Of a DNA stretch of 64,000 bases, positions 19,580-28,054 are shown one piece after another. How positions within the stretch are numbered: the stretch's first letter is position 1; each line of letters opens with the position of its first letter. Position numbers and translations under genes: made by a program. Source of the stretch: an uncultured Myxococcales bacterium (GTDB taxonomy: Bacteria; Myxococcota; Myxococcia; Myxococcales; Myxococcaceae); contig CALJKW010000076.1 of the NCBI GenBank assembly GCA_937980205.1, forward strand, positions 1-64,000, given 5' to 3'. Below the pieces are notes generated by a model. The model made no database searches and had not been told where the DNA came from. It saw only the letters and a program-made list of their open reading frames with translations.

Positions 19580-21579
19580 GACGCCTCCTCTTCGTTGCCC
19601 TGCTGGTGACCGCATCGTGCAAGGTGCCGATCACCGACATCCAGGCGAGCTTCTCGCTCGCCGACGCCACCTGGTTCGAGGAGGAGCAGACGCTCTTCTT
19701 CTTCTACCGGGCGCAGGCGCAGCAGGGCATCGGAGAGGACACGTCGATCGAGGTCACCTGGACGACCGACGACCACTTTCAGGACTGGACCGAGCTGTCG
19801 ACGCTGCCGCAGGTGCACACGCACGTGCCGGTCGAGTGCGGGCCGACCGGCATGTGCGGCAGCGGCAGCGTGAAGGTCGACAAGGTGCCGCGCTTCGTGA
19901 ACCTCCGCCTGCGCTACCACCGTGAAGGAGCCCTGTTCCTGCAGCCGGCGCCGGTGTTCAACGTGGTCGGCATCGGCCCGTCGCACACGAACCGCAGCCT
20001 GCTCGTGTACGGCGTCTTCGATCAGACGAACACGCGCGTGCAGTGGCGCACGCGGCACAACTTCCCGACGCTGCGCAACGAGCAGGTGACCGAGCTCGGC
20101 GTGCGCCGCACGTTCCGCGTGCTCGACCCCGCCGCCGGCGAGGTGACGCTGCCGGCGGACAACCCGTACGGCTACGCGTTCGACGCGGCGTGCCCGGCGG
20201 GCCTGCAGGCGCTGGGGTGGACCGAGGCGACCACGAACGAGCGCGCGACGTTCGCGATCGAGACGCTGCCGCTGTCGGCCTCGACGGCTCCGGCGCTGTG
20301 TGCGCGGTCGATCGTCACCGACGCGCTGGGCACGTTCGAGCGCCCGGCCATCGCGCGCAAGAACCCCGAGACGCGCCCCGCGTTTCCGCTGCTGCGCAGC
20401 CCCATCAAGGACAACCGCTCGATCGGCTTCGTGCTGCGTCCCTGCAACAAGGACATCTCGCGGCAGCACCTCGACATGCAGATTCAGCGGCTGCAGCTGT
20501 CGGGCGCTCCGGAGATCTGCATCGACGACATCGCGGCGCCGGGCTTCGCGACGCAGCTCGCGGGCAGGTTCCGCACCCGCATCGACACCGAGCGGATGCA
20601 GGGGCAGGACATGGTGCTCGTCATCGCGCTGCACCACGACGACGAGAACGGGCCGACGCGCGGGGTGCTGGAGGAGGCGCTCGAGGCGGTGCTGCCCTCG
20701 GAGCGCGACAAGACGTCTCCGCGGGTGAGCGGCGCGTTCGTCTTCGACAGCTACGCCTACAAGCTGACGCGCGCGCCGAACAAGCGCGTGGTGCTGTGGT
20801 GCCCGGGGAAGCTGCCGCCGATGGTGCCGACGGATGATCTCGACCTCATCCCCCAGCAGGCGCAGCGCGACTGCCCGCTGCTGCCGGACTTCCCGGACAT
20901 CATTCTCGGCCCGTTCAGCTTCGGGACGATTCCGATTCTGCCGACGCGCGCGCAGTACACGACGTTCGTCTCGAAGTACTCCGAGGGGCAGGCGGGCAAC
21001 GTGACGAAGCTGCTGTTCCGCGCGCCCGAGCGCACGCCGGTCTCGCAGAACATCCAGGTCGGCGACTTTGGCGTCGCGACGTTCTTCAACAACGAGAGCT
21101 TCTCGGCGGCACCGACCGACGCGTTCTCGTTCTGCGCCGGCGGAGAGCTGTGGACGAACCTCGTCGTGTTCCGCCTGCCGATCGCCCCCGAGATGCCGGG
21201 GCCCCTGCAGGTGCAGCCCGAGGTGCACGAGATGTTCCCGCAGCCTCGGTACGAGCTGGGCCTCGGCTGGGACTTCCCGTTCCTCACGCGGCTCGAGTAC
21301 CAGGTCACGCTCGCCGGCTCGGCCTCCGCGTTTTCGGTCACGGTGCCGTTCGGCATCTCGGGCCAGGACATGAAGTACTACGGGCAGCAGCTCTGGCAGA
21401 CGGGCGAGTTCGACACCTCGAAGCTGCTCACCCAGTGCACGCGGTTCTGTGACAACCCGACGTTCGACTCCTTCGGCGTCTACAACGTCATGAAGCCGTT
21501 CCGCCCCGGCTTCAGGATGGAGTGCTACACGCCGGTGTTCCCCGCGCTCGACAGCGGAGGCTTCCCTGTCGACCTGTGA
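19576..21579 (+). CDS. Large beta-rich lipoprotein of the motor-like operon
   Basis: The ATG at 19576 overlaps the previous stop (ATGA). The 667-residue protein has a lipoprotein signal (LFVALLVTASC, Cys 15) and no further transmembrane segment. It is rich in strands and aromatic residues (FSLADATWFEEEQTLFFFY, FVNLRLRYHREGALF), with about a dozen Cys spread in pairs (CGPTGMC, CTRFC). The final 150 residues (YELGLGWDFPFLTRLEYQVTL) look like an outer-membrane-associated sheet. No known family is recognised. Its place directly after the FliG-like gene and before a barrel gene suggests an outer-membrane part of the same complex. Confidence 0.68.
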   Translation: MRRLLFVALLVTASCKVPITDIQASFSLADATWFEEEQTLFFFYRAQAQQGIGEDTSIEVTWTTDDHFQDWTELSTLPQVHTHVPVECGPTGMCGSGSVKVDKVPRFVNLRLRYHREGALFLQPAPVFNVVGIGPSHTNRSLLVYGVFDQTNTRVQWRTRHNFPTLRNEQVTELGVRRTFRVLDPAAGEVTLPADNPYGYAFDAACPAGLQALGWTEATTNERATFAIETLPLSASTAPALCARSIVTDALGTFERPAIARKNPETRPAFPLLRSPIKDNRSIGFVLRPCNKDISRQHLDMQIQRLQLSGAPEICIDDIAAPGFATQLAGRFRTRIDTERMQGQDMVLVIALHHDDENGPTRGVLEEALEAVLPSERDKTSPRVSGAFVFDSYAYKLTRAPNKRVVLWCPGKLPPMVPTDDLDLIPQQAQRDCPLLPDFPDIILGPFSFGTIPILPTRAQYTTFVSKYSEGQAGNVTKLLFRAPERTPVSQNIQVGDFGVATFFNNESFSAAPTDAFSFCAGGELWTNLVVFRLPIAPEMPGPLQVQPEVHEMFPQPRYELGLGWDFPFLTRLEYQVTLAGSASAFSVTVPFGISGQDMKYYGQQLWQTGEFDTSKLLTQCTRFCDNPTFDSFGVYNVMKPFRPGFRMECYTPVFPALDSGGFPVDL

Positions 21580-21604
21580 CCTGAGCTCCCTCTTCCCCGC
21601 AGGG

Positions 21605-22462
21605 GTGAGGGGCGCGCGGCTGCTCGTCGCGGTCCTCCTCCTCTGCGGGGCGCCGGTGAGCGCGGGCGTCTCTGACGCTCCCGAGGTCGAGCCGCCGAAG
21701 CCCGCCGTCGAGGCGCCTCCGGCGCCGCGCACCGCCAACGGCGACGAGATCGACGAGACGACGCTGAAGTCGCACCGCACCGCGTTCGAGGCGCTCTCCG
21801 AGCGGTTCATCGGAGTCGCGTCCCGCGCTGTCCGCTACGACTGGCGCAAGGCGACGTTCGAGGTCGCGGTCACCGGCAGCCAGTTGCTCGAGCTGAACAA
21901 CTTCAACAGCGCGCGCATCGGGGCTTCGCTCCGCGCACCGGTGGTGGGCCTGATGCTGGAGCTGGCCATCACCTACGTGCACACGTGGGGCTCCGCGGCG
22001 ACGGACCAGCTCTCGCGCACGCCATACCGGCAGGCGGGCCGGCCGAGCCGCCTCGAGGCGGACCTGATGCTGGGCTACGCGCTGGCCGAGGGCGTCACGA
22101 CGCCGAAGTTCGGGTTCATTCCGGCGACCGAGCTCGTGTTCCTCGTCAACGCGGGCTTCCGCTACCGCTACTACCCGCACCAGTTTCACAACATGCCTGG
22201 CGACCAGGCCCTCGGCGCGTTCTTCTCGGCGCGGCTCACGGACAAAGAGGTCGAGAACCTCGAGTACGCGCGCCTGCCCGGCATGGGCATCGACCGCACG
22301 CGGTACGAGCTGCTGCTGGGCTTCTCGCTGGCGCTGTACTTCCAGAACGGTGTGTTCCTCGCGCCGCGCATCATGTTCGCGCCGCCGCTGTTCGCGACCG
22401 TCGCGCAGTCGACGATGACGTTCTGGTGGGACCTGACGATGTCGATCGGGTGGTCGTTCTGA
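21605..22462 (+). CDS. Predicted outer-membrane beta-barrel protein
   Basis: The GTG at 21605 starts a 285-residue protein with a signal peptide (LLVAVLLLCGAPVSA) and a Pro/Ala-rich spacer. A barrel-like domain follows (about 70-285) with alternating hydrophobic and polar strands, for example FEVAVTGSQLLEL, VGLMLELAITYVHTW, LVFLVNAGFRYRYYP and YELLLGFSLALYF. It ends in an aromatic residue (WSF), the usual last-strand signal for outer-membrane insertion. Its stop shares one base with the next ATG (TGATG). An outer-membrane pore or anchor for the complex is the likely role. Confidence 0.68.
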   Translation: MRGARLLVAVLLLCGAPVSAGVSDAPEVEPPKPAVEAPPAPRTANGDEIDETTLKSHRTAFEALSERFIGVASRAVRYDWRKATFEVAVTGSQLLELNNFNSARIGASLRAPVVGLMLELAITYVHTWGSAATDQLSRTPYRQAGRPSRLEADLMLGYALAEGVTTPKFGFIPATELVFLVNAGFRYRYYPHQFHNMPGDQALGAFFSARLTDKEVENLEYARLPGMGIDRTRYELLLGFSLALYFQNGVFLAPRIMFAPPLFATVAQSTMTFWWDLTMSIGWSF

Positions 22463-24339
22463 TGTTCGCGGTCGCGGCGCTGACGCTGCTCGCGGTGTCT
22501 CCGCAGACGGTCGTCTTCTACAACGCGCGCGTCGCGCTCCGAGAGAACAAGCCGAACGAGACGCTGAAGCTGTGGCTGTTGCGGAACGTCATCGCGAAGG
22601 ACGAGGGCCACGTCGGGCAGTACGACGGCGAGCTCAAGTCGACGACCTGGGCTGCGCTCGGCGCGCTCGGCATGTGCGGCGACGGCTTCTCGAAGGACGA
22701 AGAGGGCGGGGCGGGGCTCTGGCCGGTCTCGGTGCACAACCAGGTCGTGGCGAGTCTCGTGCGCGGGTCGGTGCCGTCGATTCAGAACCCCGCCGACGCG
22801 TTCGAGGCGGGGCGGCAGCAGCGGAAGGTGTCGCTGAACGACGTGCTCGATCCTGCCGAGCTCAAGACCGTCTCGTTCTTCCGCACGCCGTGCGTGCTGC
22901 CCGACTCGACGATGCTGGCGCTGGGCAAGACGCTCACGGTGCAGGAGGGCGACCGCCTCGCGACGGCGCCGGTGATGCGGCAGTTGCTCGTGCTCGCGCT
23001 GGAGACGCTCAAGCGCGAGAAGGTCGAGAGCGTCGCGGCGATCGAGGCGCGCATCTTCGACATCGATCTCGCGATGGTGCAGATGGCCGAGCGCAAGGCG
23101 CGGCGCGAGGCGATGCAGGCGAAGTACCTCGGCAAGAAGGTGGGGCTGACGTCTCCCGCAATCGACGAGAACGCGGACCAGGCGCGGAAGTGGCCGCCGG
23201 GGTCTCCTCAGGCCGAGCTCTTGCGGAAGGCGCTCACCTGGCGCCCGGACGAGTGGATGACGCTGAACCCGTCGCGGCGGTTGTTCCTGTTCGCGCAGGC
23301 GAAGCCGGTGTCGCCGACTCCCGAGGCGGTGCAGGCGCTGGCGCTCGGCATCGCCGACCGGCTCGCGGCGCGGAAGGACGGCCAGGAGCTCGAGGCGTGG
23401 ATCGGCAACCTCGAGCTGAAGCCTTCAGAGCGCGGCATCGTGACCGGCGGCGAGCGGGGAAAGCAGCTGCTCGCGCTGGAGCCGGCGACCGGCTTCCGCG
23501 AGCGCGCGGTCGTCGCGCTGCACCGCGGAGTCTCCGCGCTCGAGGCCGGCGCCCAGCTCGATGCGCTGCGGTCTTTCGGCTTCGCGATGGCGCACGCCGA
23601 GGAGTCGCGCGAGTCGCAGGTCGTGCTCTCGCTGTCGCGGCGGTGGCTGTCGTATCTGCTCTCCCGCTACGAGACCGACGCCGAGGTGCTCGCGACGCTG
23701 CGCGCGCTGGTGCCGAAGCAGGAATACAACACCGTCATCGAGGAGCTGCTCTGGCGGGCGGCGCTCCGGGCCGATCAGAAGTCGTTCGAGATGATCGCCG
23801 CGACGGTGCAGCACGGCGGCTCGATCGACGCGCGCGTGGAGAAGCTGAAGCCGCTGGCGCGCGGCGACGTCGGTGGCCTCGCGACGCAGCTGCGCGATGC
23901 CGCCGTCGACGAGCCGCACCTCACGCTGCGCTTCGTCCGGCTGCTGCTCGAGAAGATCGAGGCGGAGGACGCCGACGTCCGCATCGCGAACATCCCGATG
24001 CTGAAGGCGCTGGGCAAGGTGCTCGACGCCGTCGCCGTGGCGGCCGGCCCCTCGAAGTCGCAGGTGCGGGCCGCGGAGGAGCTGCTCGGCAGAGTGCAGG
24101 GGATTCTCGAGGGGCTGAAGCAGTTCGATGCCTCGGCGCAGGCGAGGGCGCGCGCGCTGTCGGTGCGGCACGAGACGTTCGCGGGGAACATCCGGCTGGC
24201 GCCGGCCGATGAGCTGCCGTGGCCGTTCTCTGCGCCGCGGACGTCGGCGGCGAGCGTGTTCATTCCGCTGAAGCTGGAACCGCTGGAGTGGAAGGCCGCG
24301 GACGGACGGCTGGTCTTCGGCTGGCGGGTGACCGAATGA
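22462..24339 (+). CDS. Secreted helical-repeat protein, 625 residues
   Basis: The ATG at 22462 overlaps the previous stop by one base. A signal-like N-terminus (MFAVAALTLLAVSP) precedes an almost wholly helical protein: SVAAIEARIFDIDLAMVQM, AVVALHRGVSALEAGAQLD and TVIEELLWRAALRADQKSF. This suggests a solenoid of paired helices, but no clear TPR consensus is seen. Cys occurs only near the N-side (CGDGF, CVLPD). The stop overlaps the ATG of a 30-codon ORF (ATGA). The family is not recognised; a periplasmic scaffold of the motor-like complex is a guess from location. Confidence 0.65.
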   Translation: MFAVAALTLLAVSPQTVVFYNARVALRENKPNETLKLWLLRNVIAKDEGHVGQYDGELKSTTWAALGALGMCGDGFSKDEEGGAGLWPVSVHNQVVASLVRGSVPSIQNPADAFEAGRQQRKVSLNDVLDPAELKTVSFFRTPCVLPDSTMLALGKTLTVQEGDRLATAPVMRQLLVLALETLKREKVESVAAIEARIFDIDLAMVQMAERKARREAMQAKYLGKKVGLTSPAIDENADQARKWPPGSPQAELLRKALTWRPDEWMTLNPSRRLFLFAQAKPVSPTPEAVQALALGIADRLAARKDGQELEAWIGNLELKPSERGIVTGGERGKQLLALEPATGFRERAVVALHRGVSALEAGAQLDALRSFGFAMAHAEESRESQVVLSLSRRWLSYLLSRYETDAEVLATLRALVPKQEYNTVIEELLWRAALRADQKSFEMIAATVQHGGSIDARVEKLKPLARGDVGGLATQLRDAAVDEPHLTLRFVRLLLEKIEAEDADVRIANIPMLKALGKVLDAVAVAAGPSKSQVRAAEELLGRVQGILEGLKQFDASAQARARALSVRHETFAGNIRLAPADELPWPFSAPRTSAASVFIPLKLEPLEWKAADGRLVFGWRVTE

Positions 24340-24428
24340 GTCTCCCGTTCACCCTGAGCGGAGCGCGAAGCGCGGAGTCGAAGGGCGCGCGAAATCGCAC
24401 GCGCGGGTTCGGCGGAGCCAGCTCATGA
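24336..24428 (+). CDS. 30-codon bridge ORF made mostly of a repeat element
   Basis: The ATG at 24336 overlaps the upstream stop, and its TGA at 24426-24428 overlaps the downstream ATG at 24425. The peptide (MSLPFTLSGARSAESKGARN and ten more residues) comes largely from a half palindromic element. It has no signal or fold. It may simply preserve translational coupling across the inserted element. Confidence 0.4.
   Translation: MSLPFTLSGARSAESKGARNRTRGFGGASS
24348..24390 (+). repeat. Palindromic REP-like element, copy 3 (half unit)
   Basis: TTCACCCTGAGCGGAGCGCG is followed by GCGGAGTCGAAGGGCGCGCG. Only the left unit is present; the mirror half is missing. It sits between two genes of the motor-like operon. 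Confidence 0.75.
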
Positions 24429-25039
24429 CGCCTCGGGAGCTCAAGAAGCTGATGCGCCAGCGCAAACGCGAGCTGCGGGCACAGGTCGCGGCCATTCCTG
24501 CCGTGCGCGCCGCCCGGCGAAAGCGGTGGATCAAGCGGGGCGTCATCTCCACCATCCTGCTTCTCCTCCTCCTCTTCATCCGCTGCGACTGTGGCGAGGC
24601 GCCGCTGCCCGAGCCGGCCGTCGCCGACGCCGGCGTGCCGGAGAAGGTCGTGAAGCCGGTGAAGCCTCCGCCGAAGCCGAAGCCGCCGCCGCTCGACGGC
24701 AAGCTGGCGTCGCAGCCGCGCCCGTCGATGGGTCCGCAGAGCCCGGGCGGCCCTCCGTGGCTCGACGAGTTCCGCATCCAGGTCGCCGCGCGCAGCCCGC
24801 GGCTCGCGCAGTGCTTCACCGGCACCGAGCGCCCTGGCGCGCTGCGCTGGAGCGCCTCCGTGAATCCGCAAGGGGGCACCGTCGGCGACCAGGAGATGGA
24901 GCCCGTCGGTGTCGGCATCGACTTGAGCAAGGAGCAGCGAGCCTGTGTCGCCGCCGTTCTCTCGAAGCCCGTCTACAAGCTGGCGGCTCCGGGCGCCGAG
25001 GGCCTGCCCGACCGGGTGAGCATCGTCATCGAGTTTTGA
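24425..25039 (+). CDS. TonB/AgmX-like envelope-spanning protein
   Basis: The 204-residue protein has a basic cytoplasmic tail (MRQRKRELRAQ and RRKRWIKR), one transmembrane helix at about 39-53 (GVISTILLLLLLFIR) and a Pro/Lys spacer (VKPPPKPKPPPLDG). The C-domain (about 115-204) carries the two Cys of the AgmX/PglI type: LAQCFTG, then WSASVNPQGGTVG, then CVAAVLSKPVYKL, ending VSIVIEF. In Myxococcus AgmX (GltJ) belongs to the gliding machinery. As last gene of the motor-like operon, this protein could carry force or contact across the periplasm. The stop lies 14 bases inside the convergent gene end. Confidence 0.75.
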   Translation: MTPRELKKLMRQRKRELRAQVAAIPAVRAARRKRWIKRGVISTILLLLLLFIRCDCGEAPLPEPAVADAGVPEKVVKPVKPPPKPKPPPLDGKLASQPRPSMGPQSPGGPPWLDEFRIQVAARSPRLAQCFTGTERPGALRWSASVNPQGGTVGDQEMEPVGVGIDLSKEQRACVAAVLSKPVYKLAAPGAEGLPDRVSIVIEF

Positions 25040-26045
25040 CGTCGGCGCAGTCGAACCACACGGAGCTGAACAGTGCGTCGGTCGTGGCATCGAACGGGTG
25101 CCCGCCATCGGCCGGACCGGCGTAGATGGCGTCGACCATGTAGAGAGTCGAATGGTGCGTCGCGAAGAGTATGCGAAGGCGCGTGCGCCATCGGCCATCG
25201 GCGGGGTGCCTCATTGAGCCCTCGTACAAACGAGCCGCTACTCCGCCGTCGAAGAAGAATTGGCTCATCTTGACGGGCGTGTCCTCGGGGCGGCCGGCGT
25301 CGGCGAGACGCGCGTTACGGCGCAGTCGCTGTTGCTCCCAGCGCGCCACCTGCTTTTCGGTCACCTGCTCGAGCGTCGTGCCCAACTTCAGAAGCAGACC
25401 CGATACCTGGAGCTCTTGCCGCTGATCCGGAAACGCGGGATCCCGCGTCGGACTCACGAGCCGCCAGCCGCGAATGCCGCCATCGAGGTCCAGTGGCTGC
25501 GCGGCGAGCTCCGGCGGCGCTATGAAATGCATGCACCCGATGCGACCGGCCTCGACGACGAGCTCGCGGTGTTTTCGAGACGCCTTGATGGCCTCGATGT
25601 ACTTCGCGTGAAACTCACTGAAGCGTCTCCGCAGCACCTCACCCTCTTTCGGACATGCCTCTTGAAACGCCCGCAGGTGCTGGGTGCGTCGTGCGCTTTC
25701 CCTCTCGATCTTTCGCATCGCGGCGTTGACCGTCTCTTGTGCGGCGGCCGCTGCCTCCTCCTGTTCGAGTATCTCAGCCGCGTTCATGGCCGCAACGAGC
25801 TCGTCGCGCTGCGCTTCGAGTGCTGTCGCCTGCTCGTTGAGCTGTTGAATCACCTCGTTGATGCTGGCGCAGTTCGCCGGGTCGACGGTGTCCGTTGCCT
25901 CGTCGAGCACGGACACCGTCTCGTGCAACCACCGAATCGACACCTCGCTAAGGTGCTTCATCCGCCCGTCCGCTGGCGTCGACCTGCGCGCGGTGACGGC
26001 GGTGCAGATGGCGACCACGACGAGCGTCGGCAGCCACCGCTTCAT
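25026..26045 (-). CDS. Exported coiled-coil protein of unknown function
   Basis: The ATG at 26045 opens a 339-residue protein with a signal or anchor helix (WLPTLVVVAICTAVTA). A coiled-coil region follows at about 60-150 (INEVIQQLNEQATALEAQRDEL and similar). The C-half (about 180-339) is mixed, with GGIRGWRLVSP and LRILFATHHSTLYMVDAIYAG. The start overlaps the stop of the upstream hydrolase gene (ATGA), so it is the third gene of a minus-strand operon. The coiled coil plus an exported location fits a cell-wall-associated protein. The family is not recognised. Confidence 0.65.
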   Translation of the reverse strand: MKRWLPTLVVVAICTAVTARRSTPADGRMKHLSEVSIRWLHETVSVLDEATDTVDPANCASINEVIQQLNEQATALEAQRDELVAAMNAAEILEQEEAAAAAQETVNAAMRKIERESARRTQHLRAFQEACPKEGEVLRRRFSEFHAKYIEAIKASRKHRELVVEAGRIGCMHFIAPPELAAQPLDLDGGIRGWRLVSPTRDPAFPDQRQELQVSGLLLKLGTTLEQVTEKQVARWEQQRLRRNARLADAGRPEDTPVKMSQFFFDGGVAARLYEGSMRHPADGRWRTRLRILFATHHSTLYMVDAIYAGPADGGHPFDATTDALFSSVWFDCADVKTR

Positions 26046-28054
26046 GGCGACGACTTCACACCGGCCAGCTTCTTCAGCCAGGCCGCGGCCGCCGCCGCTC
26101 GTGGATGGGCCGACGCCTCGAGCGCCGCTGCCCGCTTCGCGAGCGCTTCTTTCGTCTGGCCCTCGTACAGCTCTTCCGCGCGGTCCTCGTCGCCGTACAG
26201 CAGCGCGGCATCGGCGAGCTGCAGGTGCGCCTCGACCGACGACGGGTACAGCTTCACCGCCAGCTCGATGAGCGCCATCGCGTCGGCCTCGCGGCCCTGG
26301 TCTCTCCAGTGCGCAGCGAGCGTGGCGAGCTCCGGCACGAAGTCGGGGGCGATCTGCATGCGCGTCACCACCGGCTCGAGCACGTCGCGCACCTCGCGGG
26401 CGTCGAGGGCGCGCTCGGGGCCCCAGCGGCCGAGCTTCGCCGTCGCGTACTCGTTCTGCGGCAGCATCCACGTCAGCTCCTCGCGCAGGTTCGGAGACAA
26501 GAGCCCGGGACACTTCCGCCGCTCGCAGACCTCGGCGTAGTCGGCGAAGAAGCGAATCGGCCCGAGCGCGGCGTAGCGGCGGTTCGTGCCGTACTCCTCC
26601 TCGAGCACGCGCGCCATCGCGGCGCCGACGCGGGGCACCCACGAGCCCTTGATCGGCTGATGGCCGGACGTCAGCGTGGCGCGGGCGCCGTTGGTGTCGG
26701 CGACGATCCAGTCGCGCGACAGCGCCGAGGCGAGCGTTGCGAAGCTCTCCTCGACCGAGCCGCCCGGCAGCTGACCGCCCCAGCCCTCACGGCGCGCGAG
26801 GCCGTACGAGAAGACGCGGTTCATTCCGTCGAGCAGCACCTGGTCGACGGGGTCATCGGCGTACAGCGGCCGCCGGCGCATGCCGTCTTCCAGCAGCGTC
26901 TCGATGATCGCGTCGCCGACGCGGTTCAGCAGCGGGCCCTGCGCCTCGACGTTGCACAGCATCGCGATGACGAGCTGCTCGGCGGGCAGGAGGATGAGCA
27001 GCGAGGTCGTCTCGGGCTGCCCGCCGAGGTGCTCGACGACGAAGTGTCCGCGCTTGGGGAACACCGCGAAGCCGAGGCCGTAGTCGACCCAGCGGCCGTC
27101 CTTCGTCTTGCCGGAGACGATCATCTGCTCCCACGTCGCGGGCTTCACCAGGCGGCCGGCGAACAGCGCCTCGCCGTAGCGGACGAGGTCTTCCACCGTC
27201 GAGCGCGCGCCGCCGCCGGCGAACCGGGAGGAGATGTCGATCTCTTCGCTCGGCACGAGGCGGCCCGCCTTCACGCGGTAGCCCGCAGCCCAGTCGGCGT
27301 CGCGCGTCTTCGGATCCTCGACCTGCGAGCGCTTCATGCCCGCCACGGCGAAGACGTTGTCGCGCAGGTACTCGCCGTACGAGCGGCCCGAGACCGACTC
27401 CACGATCGCGCCGAGCACGTTGTAGCCGTACGAGGTGTACGTGAACTTCGTGCCCGGCTCGTGCGCGAGCGGCCACTCCGAGAAGATCTTCAGCGCCTCG
27501 ACGGTGGAGAAGCGGCGCTTGAAGTGCGCTTCCTTCTTCTGATCCCGGTAGTGGTACGTGCCGCTCACGTGCGTGAGGAGATCGCGCACGGTGATCGGCC
27601 ACTCCTTCCGCGGGTACTTCGGCAGGTACGCCTGCACCTCGGCGTCGAGCGCGAGCTTGCCGTTCTCCGCGAGCTGCATGATCGCGACGCCGGTCAGCGT
27701 CTTGGTGACGGAGGCGAGCCGGTAAGAGGTCTGCGGCGTGGCCGGGCGGGGAGGGGAGAGGCGCGCGTAGCCGTAGCCGGCCGACCACTCGAGGCCGCGC
27801 CAGCTCACCGCGACGGAGAGACCTGCGCTCGGCCGCTGCGCGAGGGCGGTGCGGATCGAGGCGTCGATCGCCGAGACCTGCTCGGGGGGGAGCGGGTCTG
27901 CGGCGGCGCCAAACGACAACAACAGAAGAAAGACGCTCACCCTGAGCGGAGCAGCCCGAAGGGCTGCGGAGTCGAAGGGGGCCCGAAGCCGACTCGCGGC
28001 CCACTTCGACTCCGGCCTGCGGCCTCCGCTCAGTGTGAACGGTGGTGAGCTCAC
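26042..28054 (-). CDS. Class C beta-lactamase/DD-peptidase-fold serine hydrolase with TPR tail
   Basis: The GTG at 28054 overlaps the upstream stop (GTGA). Codons 5-35 come from a repeat element, followed by a signal core (SVFLLLLSFGAAA). An alternative GTG at the repeat end would give a start at MSVFLLLL. The hydrolase domain (about 50-400) shows all three motifs: SVTK (active-site Ser and Lys), YGYN, and HLGG in the position of the KTG/HxG triad. The C-terminal 120 residues are TPR-like (EADAMALIELAVKLYPSS, then AHLQLADAALLYGDEDRA). Members act on peptidoglycan, D-amino peptides or esters. The neighbouring SGNH hydrolase suggests cell-envelope modification. Confidence 0.85.
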   Translation of the reverse strand: MSSPPFTLSGGRRPESKWAASRLRAPFDSAALRAAPLRVSVFLLLLSFGAAADPLPPEQVSAIDASIRTALAQRPSAGLSVAVSWRGLEWSAGYGYARLSPPRPATPQTSYRLASVTKTLTGVAIMQLAENGKLALDAEVQAYLPKYPRKEWPITVRDLLTHVSGTYHYRDQKKEAHFKRRFSTVEALKIFSEWPLAHEPGTKFTYTSYGYNVLGAIVESVSGRSYGEYLRDNVFAVAGMKRSQVEDPKTRDADWAAGYRVKAGRLVPSEEIDISSRFAGGGARSTVEDLVRYGEALFAGRLVKPATWEQMIVSGKTKDGRWVDYGLGFAVFPKRGHFVVEHLGGQPETTSLLILLPAEQLVIAMLCNVEAQGPLLNRVGDAIIETLLEDGMRRRPLYADDPVDQVLLDGMNRVFSYGLARREGWGGQLPGGSVEESFATLASALSRDWIVADTNGARATLTSGHQPIKGSWVPRVGAAMARVLEEEYGTNRRYAALGPIRFFADYAEVCERRKCPGLLSPNLREELTWMLPQNEYATAKLGRWGPERALDAREVRDVLEPVVTRMQIAPDFVPELATLAAHWRDQGREADAMALIELAVKLYPSSVEAHLQLADAALLYGDEDRAEELYEGQTKEALAKRAAALEASAHPRAAAAAAWLKKLAGVKSSP
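27936..28040 (-). repeat. Palindromic REP-like element, copy 4 (full form)
   Basis: In gene direction it starts TTCACACTGAGCGGAGG and ends GCTCCGCTCAGGGTGAGC, with the hairpin AGCCCTTCGGGCT intact in one unit. It is read in the same frame as the other copies. It lies between the start codon and the signal-peptide core of the serine hydrolase gene. Confidence 0.85.

Noticed and set aside
17768..19615. Minus-strand frame opposite the FliG-like gene (615 codons)
   Set aside because: Composition of a shadow frame; it contradicts the overlap chain of the plus-strand operon.
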